From the NCBI GenBank assembly GCA_013397075.1, contig VWZS01003947.1:1239322-1303321 (forward strand): a DNA stretch of 64,000 bases, written 5' to 3'. Below the pieces are notes generated by a model. The model made no database searches and had not been told where the DNA came from. It saw nothing but the letters and a program-made list of their open reading frames with translations. The translations under genes and the position numbers were made by a program. This document shows, piece after piece, positions 44,201-55,100 of the stretch. Positions within the stretch are counted from its first letter, which is position 1. Each line of letters begins with the position of its first letter. Origin of the DNA: Rhabdornis inornatus. Lineage: Eukaryota; Chordata; Aves; Passeriformes; Rhabdornithidae.

Positions 44201-46470
44201 CAGTCTCTTGTACATTACTGAAGTCCATGAGGCACCTTTAAAGTCTGTAAACTTGGTCCAGAACCTATAAAGTCAAACTTCCACACATGCAAGTGCTCTT
44301 TACATTATTATTGTCATAAGCAATCATGCTGATTAGTCCTCAGCCTCGCAATACAATTGGTAACTACAGCTATCAGAAATAACTCCAGGACAATGTCCCT
44401 TAAATTTGGAACACTAACTCTCCTTGTCAAACAAAATCCCAGTGTTAATCACCAACTGTAAAATCCTATAAATACAATTAAATTATTTTTGTTGTCTTTA
44501 GTGGTGTTTAAAAGTTTGTCCGGTTTTAGGGTATTTTTGTTGTTTTGTTTACTATTATCACATGAATTGCAGTCTAAGCAATGGCAAAGCTTTGTACTTC
44601 AGAGTTACTATTCTTCATAGAGGCAAGACTTCAACATTTATTCAGAGAGGCCCTAACACTAAGTTTTGGGCTGAGCCAAGATAGCTAAGAGTGTGCCCTG
44701 CTCCTTTTACGTGAGCTGACACATGGCAGGACGTCTTTTTTAGGCTCAAAGATCATCAACTGATTACCTATGGATGTTGCACTCTGCACAAAAGCTAAAG
44801 TGTGCCTAAAGTAAGAGAAATTTGCCATAGAATATCTGTTGCAGCCCAGCTCCTAACATCCTGCTCCTATTAGGACAGAAAAACTGGAACAAGTATTAAG
44901 TTCTGTCTCACAGAATCTGATGTTCTGGCAATTTATTTCACAACATAATGTTCAAGAAGTCTGGAGCACCAGCCAGGAAAAGCTGGATTCACTCAGTGAT
45001 AACCTTCCACTGTACAAACATCTCCATCTCCCCCAGTGTGCTACTTGAAATGCTGCATAGAAACACTGCACAAGTCTTTCCACCTTGCTCATAGCCCTCA
45101 GCAAGTTAAGTCTAACACTTACTCAGACAGTATTGGCTTCTTTGGAGACAAATCTCAATAAAGCACTCAGCAATCAGTGTAGTTAAATCATGACTACATT
45201 TGTCATGTACCAGCAGTCACATGCAGTGACAAGAAAAGCCAATATATTGATAGTTGCTGCCATTCTATGGATGCATCAAATATCAACATACGTTCACTAA
45301 CACAGGAAAATATGTTTAAGTTCTCAAAGCCACTATCAGATCTCCTAAAACAAGTCTGTAGAATACGCAAAATCAACTCTCAGTATAAGAAAGCACAACC
45401 AGATTATTTTTTTTAATCTGCAATAGAAACGAACATTCAACTTCTTTGGTTTTTCTAATAAATAATTCTGTAGTCTTCTTGTTTCTTAGCAGATTTGAAA
45501 ATGACATATTTTGCTTGGAAGGCCTTAAATTAAATTTTGAGAAGAAGAGCAGAGAAGAATATTATCAGATATTACCATATGATGAAAAGAAAGAGACTAT
45601 CAAGGCAAACGAGACAAACAATTTGGAGACTCCTAATTTGAAAGGTAGCGTATAGATTATGAATTTGTTTTTATTTGTATTGAAGGCTTTATGCCATGGG
45701 AATCCAAGTATTGTACAAGTGCCTACTTCAGTAAATAGATCTAGAGTAATCTTTTTTGGTTTAAACCCAAGTGACCCAGAGTTGCAGATACATACCATGA
45801 AACAAATACTACAGAGGGTAAAATTGTATCTGTATGTTTCTCATAAAACATTACACCTCACTCCAGGTACTTCCAGAAAGAGAAGAAGATTTCTCCTCGT
45901 CTGGAACTTTTCCAGACGAGGAGAAATTCAGACATTCAAGATTTTAAAATGCACCAATATGAAGTTTAAAATTTTTTAATCCAATGATCACTAAGCATAT
46001 CAACAGATGACAAACACATAAGCAGCATATATAAGAAAAGTAAATATTATTTATCTCCTCCAACTCAACAAATGTTCACTTTAGTTACAATCTAGTTAAA
46101 ATACAACCCAGCTGATAAGGGGAAACCCAGTGTATAACCATCAAGCTACCACAACGTCATGACTGACTGACATTTCACCGCAGAACTTCCTACGGCACAA
46201 CAGCCACAGTACTTCCAACCAAAACATCCTTACTCGACTAACTGAAGCCACGCAAACATATACCTGCATATAGAAATACAAAAGCGTGTCTACGAACATA
46301 TAAGGAAATGCATGGAGCAGCAGAAGACAAATGCCCGACATNTGCGGGGGGCGCCCGCTCCGGAGGGAACTTCGCGGGGAGGGACGGGCGCCGGCAGCGG
46401 CCCCTGGCCGGCCTACCTGCGCGGAGTGGGGCTTCCTCAGCCAGGCCCCCGGGAAGAGCCGCCTCGCCAT
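37451..46470 (-). CDS. DIPK1A: DIPK1A (FAM69A), ER-resident kinase-like type II membrane protein
   Basis: Five minus-strand exons (46417-46470, 40444-40578, 40063-40170, 39203-39379, 37451-38263) join in phase 0 to 428 residues, the human length. Features in order: N-terminal arginines (MARRLF), one membrane helix at about 28-47, a Cys-rich lumenal segment, an EF-hand-like loop DGNKDGRVSLPE at 179-190, and a kinase-like domain with the family segment DTSAKNLGYNDKYDLK. FAM69 proteins are Cys-rich ER proteins related to kinases; catalytic activity of DIPK1A itself is not established from sequence. Exon 1 lies on a 247-bp piece between two Ns and is likely misplaced. The gene runs convergently to RPL5. 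Confidence 0.96.
38264..39202 (-). other. DIPK1A intron 4
   Basis: No additional exon or repeat recognised. Confidence 0.6.
39203..39379 (-). CDS. DIPK1A: DIPK1A exon 4
   Basis: 177 nt, 59 codons. IYLGIWGNLQSVIKCQ through KEMVYGLFK, donor gtaagt. Confidence 0.97.
39380..40062 (-). other. DIPK1A intron 3 with TA/CA microsatellite
   Basis: AT-rich. A (TA)n(CA)n tract lies at about 39882-39921, preceded by two diverged copies of an ATTTATATTACAGT unit. Confidence 0.7.
39882..39921. repeat. (TA)n(CA)n microsatellite
   Basis: Alternating TA dinucleotides passing into CA dinucleotides, within DIPK1A intron 3. Confidence 0.95.
40063..40170 (-). CDS. DIPK1A: DIPK1A exon 3, Cys-rich
   Basis: 108 nt, 36 codons. 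CDKYKTGVIDGSACSS to STKPNNQ with four cysteines, donor gtaaag. Confidence 0.97.
40444..40578 (-). CDS. DIPK1A: DIPK1A exon 2, membrane helix
   Basis: 135 nt, 45 codons. VRLSYVRIKY then the hydrophobic run LFISWLVVFVGSWIM, then CRGHDCRKTI. Acceptor ctctag, donor gtaagt. Confidence 0.97.
40579..42118 (-). other. DIPK1A intron 1, unduplicated part
   Basis: AT-rich with a poly-T run at about 41273-41286. No exon recognised. Confidence 0.6.
43052..43210 (-). CDS. Candidate alternative first exon of DIPK1A (in copy 1; also 47524-47682)
   Basis: An open frame of 53 codons from an ATG at 43210 (MCCSLNAVWD...) reaches a perfect donor, GAG|gtaagt at 43052, in phase 0. That is the phase of DIPK1A exon 2 on the same strand. 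An internal acceptor (ttcttgctcag) precedes a second in-frame ATG. The frame itself runs on past the donor to a total of 156 codons. No homologue is recognised, and the open frame could be chance. Confidence 0.25.
45889..45927. repeat. Perfect 18-bp inverted repeat with 3-nt loop (also 50361-50399)
   Basis: Arms 45889-45906 (ATTTCTCCTCGTCTGGAA) and 45910-45927 are exact reverse complements around the loop CTT. The hairpin is unchanged in both copies of the duplicated segment. It is too short for a typical microRNA precursor. Confidence 0.95.
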
Positions 46471-46589
46471 GGTAATCACACATCCCCGCAGCGGGCGGCA
46501 GTCAGAGGCGGAGCGGAGAGGAGCGCTCCCCCGCCTGCCGCTGCAGCCGCGCCGCTCCGCTCGGCTCGGCGGGGGAACGCTGCCCCCGG
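46343..46589 (-). promoter_or_regulatory. DIPK1A: CpG-rich 247-bp fragment with DIPK1A 5'UTR and exon 1
   Basis: It is flanked by Ns on both sides and has no sequence in common with its neighbours. It contains the DIPK1A start codon, about 119 nt of GC-rich upstream sequence (46471-46589) and the start of intron 1. It is probably misplaced in the scaffold. Confidence 0.85.
46417..46470 (-). CDS. DIPK1A: DIPK1A exon 1 (coding part)
   Basis: 54 nt, MARRLFPGAWLRKPHSAQ, starting at an ATG in a strong Kozak context (ACCATGG) and ending at CAG|gtaggc, phase 0. It matches human MARSLCPGAWLRKP. It sits on a GC-rich 247-bp fragment bounded by Ns at 46342 and 46590. Confidence 0.93.
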
Positions 46590-46590
46590 N

Positions 46591-49500
46591 GAAGACCCAA
46601 AGGTGATTCCAGTCCATGAAGCTGTGATCCTGCCACATGCCTCAGCTGTGCATCCCTATTCCTTCATATCTTCACACACACTCACTTGACAGTCTTAAAA
46701 CTACCTGGTTAAAAAAAGAGAGCTAAAATTTACTTTTTATTCCAGTGATTTTTTTTTTTTAGAGACAGGTTTTATAATTTTGGGGTTTTTTAAAGCTATT
46801 TCTAATAACCCTGTTATGTAGCAGAACTTGAAGCACAGAAAACTACTGGTAAAATCTGGGGAAGATCAACAGAAATAAAACTGACAATTTTAGGGAGAGC
46901 TGTTTCATGTGTAAAAACTGCTTGGGAACCAAAGTTTCTGGGACAACAAACCTTGTTCATTCCTCAGAGTTTCTTGCTGAATCCTGCCGTGAACCTTTAT
47001 AATACACTTTAAACCAAAGTGCTGTTTAACAAAATGTTGTATTATTGTATACATTTAGTACAACCTCAGAGACCAGCAGTGGCCTGCAAGCCTCAGGCCA
47101 GCTGCAGAATACTGACTATTCTCCCAGTACAGATACTGTATATCCTGTCCTCCTCCTTAGGCAAAAAGAAAATATACTTGAGACCAAAAATCCTCCCCAA
47201 ATGCCATCTGACTACATCATGTGTTTGGCAGGAAGTTCCAGAGAAGCTAGATTTATTTTGAGCTCAGCACTGTGCCAATGGAGTCGTGCAGCTTTTGACT
47301 TGCAAAGGCTGCCCAGCCAGTTCAGAGCATAGACAGCAGCATCCCTCTGCTTACAGACAACCAAGGTTCCACTCTCTGCTTCAAAGGGAATTACTTTTCT
47401 AATAAGGACTTCCTCATCCTGTTCAGCAAAAGGTATGATCATTATTTGATTTCTTCCTATATATTCCCCTACCAAATTTTCATTTTCTCCCCAGAATGGG
47501 TCTGTGAGCATAGACACACTTACCTCACCTGGCACATGCACACACTGCCCTGATGCGGGGACAGGGCTTTCCTGAGCTGCTTTGGTCACGCAGGTGATGC
47601 ATCCTGAACACAAGGACTTAAACCTGCTCATTTCTGAGCAAGAAATCCCAGAGTCCCAGACAGCATTTAGAGAACAACACATATAGATGGACTCTGTTTG
47701 AAACTGTGAAAAACTGCCAGGAAACTTGTCATAAGAACATTTTTAGGGCAACAGAATGACTGAGAGTTCCAAAATTAACAAAAAAAGGAAGAAAGTATTC
47801 AAAACAAGGAAACAGTTTCTTTTTTCAACTCTGCTGTTCCATCAAGACCTAAATATGAGCCAGGGAAGGCAAGAATGAGGGAAGCACTTGCCATGCTTGA
47901 TGTTACAGATTCAACTTCTTCCATCACTTACATATTCTGCTAAGTCATGTGCACTGAATAATAATTAGACACTCATCCCCTGAAATAGAACTGGAAAACC
48001 ACTTCCAGCAAAACTCAAGCCTGGATGCATTCCAAAGCATATGGAGAGTAGTGAATCAACATGCAACATATAACTTGACAGATTTTTGGTGAGTGTACTT
48101 TTTATTTAAAACACTTTTATGGTTAAAGAGTATGAAAGTGTTTCTTTGTTTAATAGTACAGAGAGCTTAATTCTGGGAAGTATTACATATAACCATAGTG
48201 TAGTAATCTTCTCCAAATCAGTTGCTCACTCCATTTGCCTTACATGCCTGCAATAGAAAAGGACAGATGAAAAAAAGTAGGCCAATCATGTTAGAAATAA
48301 TTTTGTTCTCTGTTCAGGTTGATTTGTCTATCACAGGAGGCACTTCAGGTAGGCTGACATGATGTCTGAGAGCATTAGCCCACACTGTGTTGGATGCCAG
48401 GAGCAGGACATATTCACGTCTTTAAAAGCAGACAGTGCATGCTTATGATTATGCCAGTGTCTTGAATTATTTTGTATCCTGAGTAACCAAAGAGAGGAAA
48501 CAGAGCTGAGGTATCTTTTGAAATAAAATAATGACCAAGATGGAAAATGGGACATCTCTCCTTAAAAGGTTAAGCAAAGCAGAAGGGATTAAAATCTTAG
48601 AGCAAAGAGATTATTTAGGAAATTTCTGCTATGTGGGGCTTTAAACTTACTTATTCTTTGGCCCTTCAAAGACAGTCTCTTGTACATTACTGAAGTCCAT
48701 GAGGCACCTTTAAAGTCTGTAAACTTGGTCCAGAACCTATAAAGTCAAACTTCCACACATGCAAGTGCTCTTTACATTATTATTGTCATAAGCAATCATG
48801 CTGATTAGTCCTCAGCCTCGCAATACAATTGGTAACTACAGCTATCAGAAATAACTCCAGGACAATGTCCCTTAAATTTGGAACACTAACTCTCCTTGTC
48901 AAACAAAATCCCAGTGTTAATCACCAACTGTAAAATCCTATAAATACAATTAAATTATTTTTGTTGTCTTTAGTGGTGTTTAAAAGTTTGTCCGGTTTTA
49001 GGGTATTTTTGTTGTTTTGTTTACTATTATCACATGAATTGCAGTCTAAGCAATGGCAAAGCTTTGTACTTCAGAGTTACTATTCTTCATAGAGGCAAGA
49101 CTTCAACATTTATTCAGAGAGGCCCTAACACTAAGTTTTGGGCTGAGCCAAGATAGCTAAGAGTGTGCCCTGCTCCTTTTACGTGAGCTGACACATGGCA
49201 GGACGTCTTTTTTAGGCTCAAAGATCATCAACTGATTACCTATGGATGTTGCACTCTGCACAAAAGCTAAAGTGTGCGTAAAGTAAGAGAAATTTGCCAT
49301 AGAATATCTGTTGCAGCCCAGCTCCTAACATCCTGCTCCTATTAGGACAGAAAAGCTGGAACAAGTATTAAGTTCTGTCTCACAGAATCTGATGTTCTGG
49401 CAATTTATTTCACAACATAATGTTCAAGAAGTCTGGAGCACCAGCCAGGAAAAGCTGGATTCACTCAGTGATAACCTTCCACTGTACAAACATCTCCATC

Positions 49501-50813
49501 TCCCCCAGTGTGCTACTTGAAATGCTGCATAGAAACACTGCACAAGTCTTTCCACCTTGCTCATAGCCCTCAGCAAGTTAAGTCTAACACTTACTCAGAC
49601 AGTATTGGCTTCTTTGGAGACAAATCTCGATAAAGCACTCAGCAATCAGTGTAGTTAAATCATGACTACATTTGTCATGTACCAGCAGTCACATGCAGTG
49701 ACAAGAAAAGCCAATATATTGATAGTTGCTGCCATTCTATGGATGCATCAAATATCAACATACGTTCACTAACACAGGAAAATATGTTTAAGTTCTCAAA
49801 GCCACTATCAGATCTCCTAAAACAAGTCTGTAGAATACGCAAAATCAACTCTCAGTATAAGAAAGCACAACCAGATTATTTTTTTAAATCTGCAATAGAA
49901 ACGAACATTCAACTTCTTTGGTTTTTCTAATAAATAATTCTGTAGTCTTCTTGTTTCTTAGCAGATTTGAAAATGACATATTTTGCTTGGAAGGCCTTAA
50001 ATTAAATTTTGAGAAGAAGAGCAGAGAAGAATATTATCAGATATTACCATATGATGAAAAGAAAGAGACTATCAAGGCAAACGAGACAAACAATTTGGAG
50101 ACTCCTAATTTGAAAGGTAGCGTATAGATTATGAATTTGTTTTTATTTGTATTGAAGGCTTTATGCCATGGGAATCCAAGTATTGTACAAGTGCCTACTT
50201 CAGTAAATAGATCTAGAGTAATCTTTTTTGGTTTAAACCCAAGTGACCCAGAGTTGCAGATACATACCATGAAACAAATACTACAGAGGGTAAAATTGTA
50301 TCTGTATGTTTCTCATAAAACATTACACCTCACTCCAGGTACTTCCAGAAAGAGAAGAAGATTTCTCCTCGTCTGGAACTTTTCCAGACGAGGAGAAATT
50401 CAGACATTCAAGATTTTAAAATGCACCAATATGAAGTTTAAAATTTTTTAATCCAATGATCACTAAGCATATCAACAGATGACAAACACATAAGCAGCAT
50501 ATATAAGAAAAGTAAATATTATTTATCTCCTCCAACTCAACAAATGTTCACTTTAGTTACAATCTAGTTAAAATACAACCCAGCTGATAAGGGGAAACCC
50601 AGTGTATAACCATCAAGCTACCACAACGTCATGACTGACTGACATTTCACCGCAGAACTTCCTACGGCACAACAGCCACAGTACTTCCAACCAAAACATC
50701 CTTACTCGACTAACTGAAGCCACGCAAACATATACCTGCATATAGAAATACAAAAGCGTGTCTACGAACATATAAGGAAATGCATGGAGCAGCAGAAGAC
50801 AAATGCCCGACAT
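46591..50813. repeat. 4223-bp duplicated segment, copy 2 (contig left end)
   Basis: It begins immediately after the N at 46590 and runs on without a break into unique sequence at 50814. One copy ends at a gap and the other begins at one, with divergence of about 0.14 percent. That pattern fits two overlapping contig ends from different alleles better than a genuine tandem duplication. Confidence 0.97.
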
Positions 50814-50849
50814 TAATGTTTTAGAAGACACGCAAAAAAGGGCATGAGT

Positions 50850-51310
50850 TGCTCCTGCACGCGGTGGTCCCTGCGCTGGCAGGATGGATGGCTGCAGCCC
50901 GATGAGAGGCGTAAAGCAGCGGCTCGGAGCACAGCACGGGGCTCCGGGACCGCGGCGGTGCCGCAGGTGTCGCTGCCCCGGGGAGCCGCGGGCCGCCCGC
51001 CGCGTAACAGGTCCTGGAGGCGGCGGGACAGGCCCGATCCGGCCGGCGGGCGGGGGCGAGAGGCACCGCGGCCCCGAGGCCGCCGCCACCTGCCGCCGTG
51101 CCCCGACAGCCGCCGGCCGTGCCCGNAGGGGCGAACGCGGCAGCTGAGGGAGCGAGGCGGGGCTGAGGCGGCGAGCCGAGCCCCGCCCGCCCGAGCCCCT
51201 GGGGCTGTCCCGGTCCCTTTCCCCCGCAAGGGCCGCCCGGAGCCCGCGGAGCCGACGGCCACCCCCGAGCTCGTGTCTGCCAGAAAGGGCTCGGGGCGCT
51301 TTCTGGGGAC
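50850..51310. promoter_or_regulatory. CpG island upstream of DIPK1A, interrupted by an N
   Basis: A dense CpG block with a single N at 51126. It is the only large island upstream of DIPK1A exon 2 apart from the orphan exon-1 piece, so it is probably the true DIPK1A promoter and could also serve a plus-strand transcript. Confidence 0.75.
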
Positions 51311-51542
51311 AATTATGGAGAAGTCAGTTAGTAAATAACGCGTAGCGTTCATAGCGAACAGGCTCCTGTCATTTACTGGGCAGGGTATTAAAAACAGCAG
51401 CAGGCTCCTTACAGTCTTAAAAAACACCCCAAAAAACAAAAAACAAAAAAAAAAAACAGAAAACCCCAAAAAGGAATAGTTCCTCCAATAAGGAAGGAGC
51501 GTTTGTCTGGACCCATATTAACACAGATGAGCAAATTTTTTG

Positions 51543-51727
51543 CCGTGAGGTTGGTGAGAACAACCTGAATAGGTTGCCCAGAGAAGCTGTGGATGTCCCA
51601 GTTGAAGGCCAGGTTGGACAAGGCTTCGAGTAACCTGGTCTATTGGGAGTTGTCGCTGTCCATGGCAAGAGGGTTGGAAAAAGATGGTCTTTAAGGTTCC
51701 TTCTAACCCCAGCCATTCTATAAGTCT
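51543..51727 (+). mobile_element. CR1 LINE 3' end fragment
   Basis: Sense-strand match to the CR1 3' end: GGTTGCCCAGAGAAGCTGTG, GGCCAGGTTGGACAAGGCTT, then GGTTCCTTCTAACCC and a final CCATTCTATAAGTCT tail. It is 5'-truncated to about 185 bp and ends some 50 bp before the candidate exon at 51777. Confidence 0.92.
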
Positions 51728-51776
51728 ACATTAGTGCCATAAAGTGGGAAAAAGTTACCTAATTCTTCTTCACCAG

Positions 51777-52116
51777 GGGATCTCTCACCCCTTCCTGTAT
51801 CGTGGGAAGCCCCAGCCCAATCGAATTTTCTGGGAACACTGTAAAGTTCAAGTAAAATCATCCTTTCTTATGCAAGGTTTGGTTTTAGTCCAGCCTTCCT
51901 ATGTTTATGACTTGACTGTGACTTTTTTTAATGCAGTGTGTTAACAGAGTCAAAGCCAGAAGCTGGGCATCTCCAGTCCCGATGCTTTTTGTCTATGAGA
52001 CTTCAGACACAAAGATTATGCCAAGGTGTTGGGATAAAAACGAGACAAACATAGCACGTTATGGCTTTGGGTGTTCAGTGTACTTACCTAAGAATGCTGC
52101 TTTGATGAAAAGATGA
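51777..52116 (+). CDS. Unrecognised small spliced gene candidate, two exons, head-to-head with DIPK1A
   Basis: Exon a 51777-51851 (25 codons: GISHPFLYRGKPQPNR then IFWEHCKVQ) and exon b 51937-52116 (59 codons and TGA: begins CVNRVKARSW, ends PKNAALMKR) are both phase 0. The 85-bp intron starts gtaaaa, has branch-like CTTGAC/TGTGAC about 20-30 nt before its end, then a T tract and tgcag. Exon a has a pyrimidine-rich acceptor (ttcttcttcaccag). The start is not fixed; a first exon in the adjacent CpG island is possible (for example MDGCSPMRG, donor gtaaag near 50912). Composition (Pro, Trp, Tyr, Cys, Asn; no membrane segment) recalls small axonemal proteins, but I do not recognise the family. 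Confidence 0.35.
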
Positions 52117-55100
52117 GTCACAAAATACTACTGTAAGGATAAGCTGCCACTTTTTGGCAGGACTTACTCTTAAGGAAAGATGTGTATATGGAAATCAAAT
52201 GTTAGGAGCTCACAAAGAATTTAGAGATTTGTGCTTGAAGATTCAAGAACAGTCTGTGACTGTTCTTTGAATAATATGATCACTGCCAGAATCACCCTAA
52301 AGTATAAATCTGAAAATTAATTAGTAAGATTTGGCACTCCAGTAAAAGCAATCCTGGCTTTAGTAACAGCCAGTGACTCTCATAGGGTTTTCTTCTCTCC
52401 CTGTTCAGCAGGCCCAGATGGCTGCACTTTCTGCATCACCTCCCTCTACAGTTCAGTGGTTTGCACAAGTTTAGGTGGGTTATGGGCATGCAATGGAACA
52501 GCAACACAAGAGGAGGCCACAGAGCAAAACATTTTAACATTTTGCTGAATAATCTCAAGCCCTTACTTCATCCAGTGCTCTATGCCAAGCCTTGGAATGA
52601 CAGGCTGGGAGTAATTGTGAAATGTCGGTTCCATATGGCTGGGAATGATCTAAATGTTTCATTCCTGTTACATCTAGATCCAAACAGTTACTGGCATATG
52701 TTCATTGGGGGATACATTTTTCACTTAGTACATGAGATCTTCATCATCTGTGAGAGCAGGTGCCTTATTCCAGCACTGAAATGTTTAGTTCTTCTTAAAG
52801 TACTCTTTGTGCCCAGGCTTTGCTAAATGCTAAAAAATAAGGCCATTTCAGCATCTTTCAGTTACCTGTTATATTCCCAGTTAAGACTCAGTAGAGAACT
52901 CCCATGAAAAGCTAGGCCACATAAGCCAGAACAGTAACAGGAATTGTGTAACATGCACTGAATTGGTATTCACAGGATGTGGAAACCCAAAGGAGTATTC
53001 TAGACTGGGGGGCAGATGCAGAAAAACCACACAGGTAGAACATAAGTCATATTGATGTATTATTTACTGTACAGCCTTCCCATTCACACATTTCCATTCT
53101 GTGGTTCACACATCATCCATTTTTGTAGGCCCACACCAAAGCTTTGGTATACCTTAATGTCCAAGCAGTAGAAGTTATGCTTATTTATTGCTACCTATTA
53201 ATTCTTTAGTTTCCCATCCAGCTATAACAACACTAAATGTTGTTATTCTAGTGATGCAGTGTTGTTATATAAGATAGAAACTGGCTGCTAGTTGTACAAC
53301 ACAGTGTTTGTCACTCACAATGTCAAAAGGTTAATGTAGTTTTATACCTTCTTACATTCACCTGCAGTTCCATGACAATTTGGAGCTTATTACACATTAA
53401 GCATAACTCAGAAAAACCAACAAACGTTTACAAAGACTGAAGCATCTGAGTATTCTGGATATATAAGGAATTATTATATGAGACAAATGAAAATACTGAA
53501 AAGCTACAGAGAAGAATGTGAATTCTTCAAGATAGTGTAATGTGCACCTTTAATAAATAATTTTATCCAATTTCTTTTGAAGACAAGTCTCTGTAACTTG
53601 AGCAAGTAATACAGGTTTTAACATCACATGAAAGCTAAACATTAACTTATTGCAGTGGTGCTGGACCTGCTTCTTTCAGTTATTTGTAGCAGCTGCACCC
53701 ACATACTGATTTAACTCAAAGGCTGTCATAAGAGACTCCATGGGAAATCCTCAGGGTTCGCCCACTCTCCCCACTCTCCCCACCATATTATATGCAGGGA
53801 GCCTTTGGCTAATGTTAATAATCACAAGACTTCTCTTTCTCACAGCAGCTTTACCAACTTCCAATCTGCCTAGCACAGCTTCCTAGATAAATGCTCTTTT
53901 GCTCTGGATATGCCTAAGAAATATTCTATGATCCTGAGCAGCTATCACAGTCTTAAAGTATTACAGCACCCATAGAATGTGATGCCCTAGCATTTGCCAT
54001 TGCCTAGGTTTGTAGCTACATTCAATAAGTGGATGTACACAGTATATAATATGGTAATGATTTAAAAGAAAATAAACCGCATTTCCTAAAATAAAGTCTA
54101 GAAAAATTTAGAGATTTCTCTTTTTTTGTGCCACTCAGCTATCTACTTTCTCACATATCTGTCTAGGAGTCTGTTTTTATACAGACTCTACTTTCTTAGG
54201 CCTGTCTTTGTGGATGAGAATGAAGACCTGGGGACCCATCCAACCTTTATATCTAAACTTCCCCTCATGTTCCTGTCAGAGAGAGATACTGTTTCCTTCT
54301 CCTTTGCAAATTTCTGTGAACTCTGACTTAATTAGTGTGTTAGCTTTAATTTTAACCTATTAGATTATTTCCTATTATTTCCTATTCAGATTCTTACAAA
54401 TGCTAATGCTTTTATTGCGTGAGTAGGTGGAGCCATCTCTTACCCAGAAAGCAGACACAGCCTGTTAAGGATTCCCATGTGGCTTAACTTGGTATAAACA
54501 AATCATTAATCTATTTGAGGAAACAGACTCTTCCAGCCAACAGGTTTCATTTCTAAGGCTCTATTTATATGGTCACTTTAATCTCACATAAATCCACCCT
54601 GCTGCTGAAGCAGATGGTGTCACCTTCTCTTGCTGTTGGTGCCTACCTTCTCTCTTGGGTTGGCACAAACATTTCTGTTGTTGTATAAAGAACTAGATCA
54701 ATGATCTGAACTAAAAACTAATCTTGACTCTTTTTTCCTCTGAGATAGTTTAGAGGCACTCCAATTCCTTTCATCAGTGGTTTGGATTTACAAGGGAACA
54801 GAAGAGTTGTCTGTAACCACCAAAACCTTTCTCTTATTTAAACACATATCCTTGTAAAAGATCACGTTTTACCGTCAGATAAATTATATAAATATATGTG
54901 ACTCATTTGTAGCTCTTGACTGAGATTAGATACAACCACTATTATTAAACATTCAGAGATACTGAGTAATTTGACAGACAAGTCTTTGCTTTGAGAGACA
55001 CGATGTTTACTCTTTTATTCTGGTGTATTTCTTAAAATTCAAAATGTACTAAAAACATTACAGTAAATGGGTTTCAATAACATAACATATCTAGAGTAAA

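Larger units (their letters stand above)
42119..46341. repeat. 4223-bp duplicated segment, copy 1 (contig right end)
   Basis: Aligned base for base with 46591-50813 at a constant offset of 4472. I noticed six substitutions (42263, 43985, 44806, 44883, 45157, 45414) and no indels. The copy ends exactly at the N at 46342. See copy 2 for interpretation. Confidence 0.97.

Noticed and set aside
50813..51469. Frames of 158-218 codons in the island at 51 kb
   Set aside because: GC artefacts that also cross an N; the A/T-rich end encodes only Phe runs.
52461..52826. 121-codon plus-strand frame
   Set aside because: Does not begin at ATG, lacks splice context and shows no recognisable domain.
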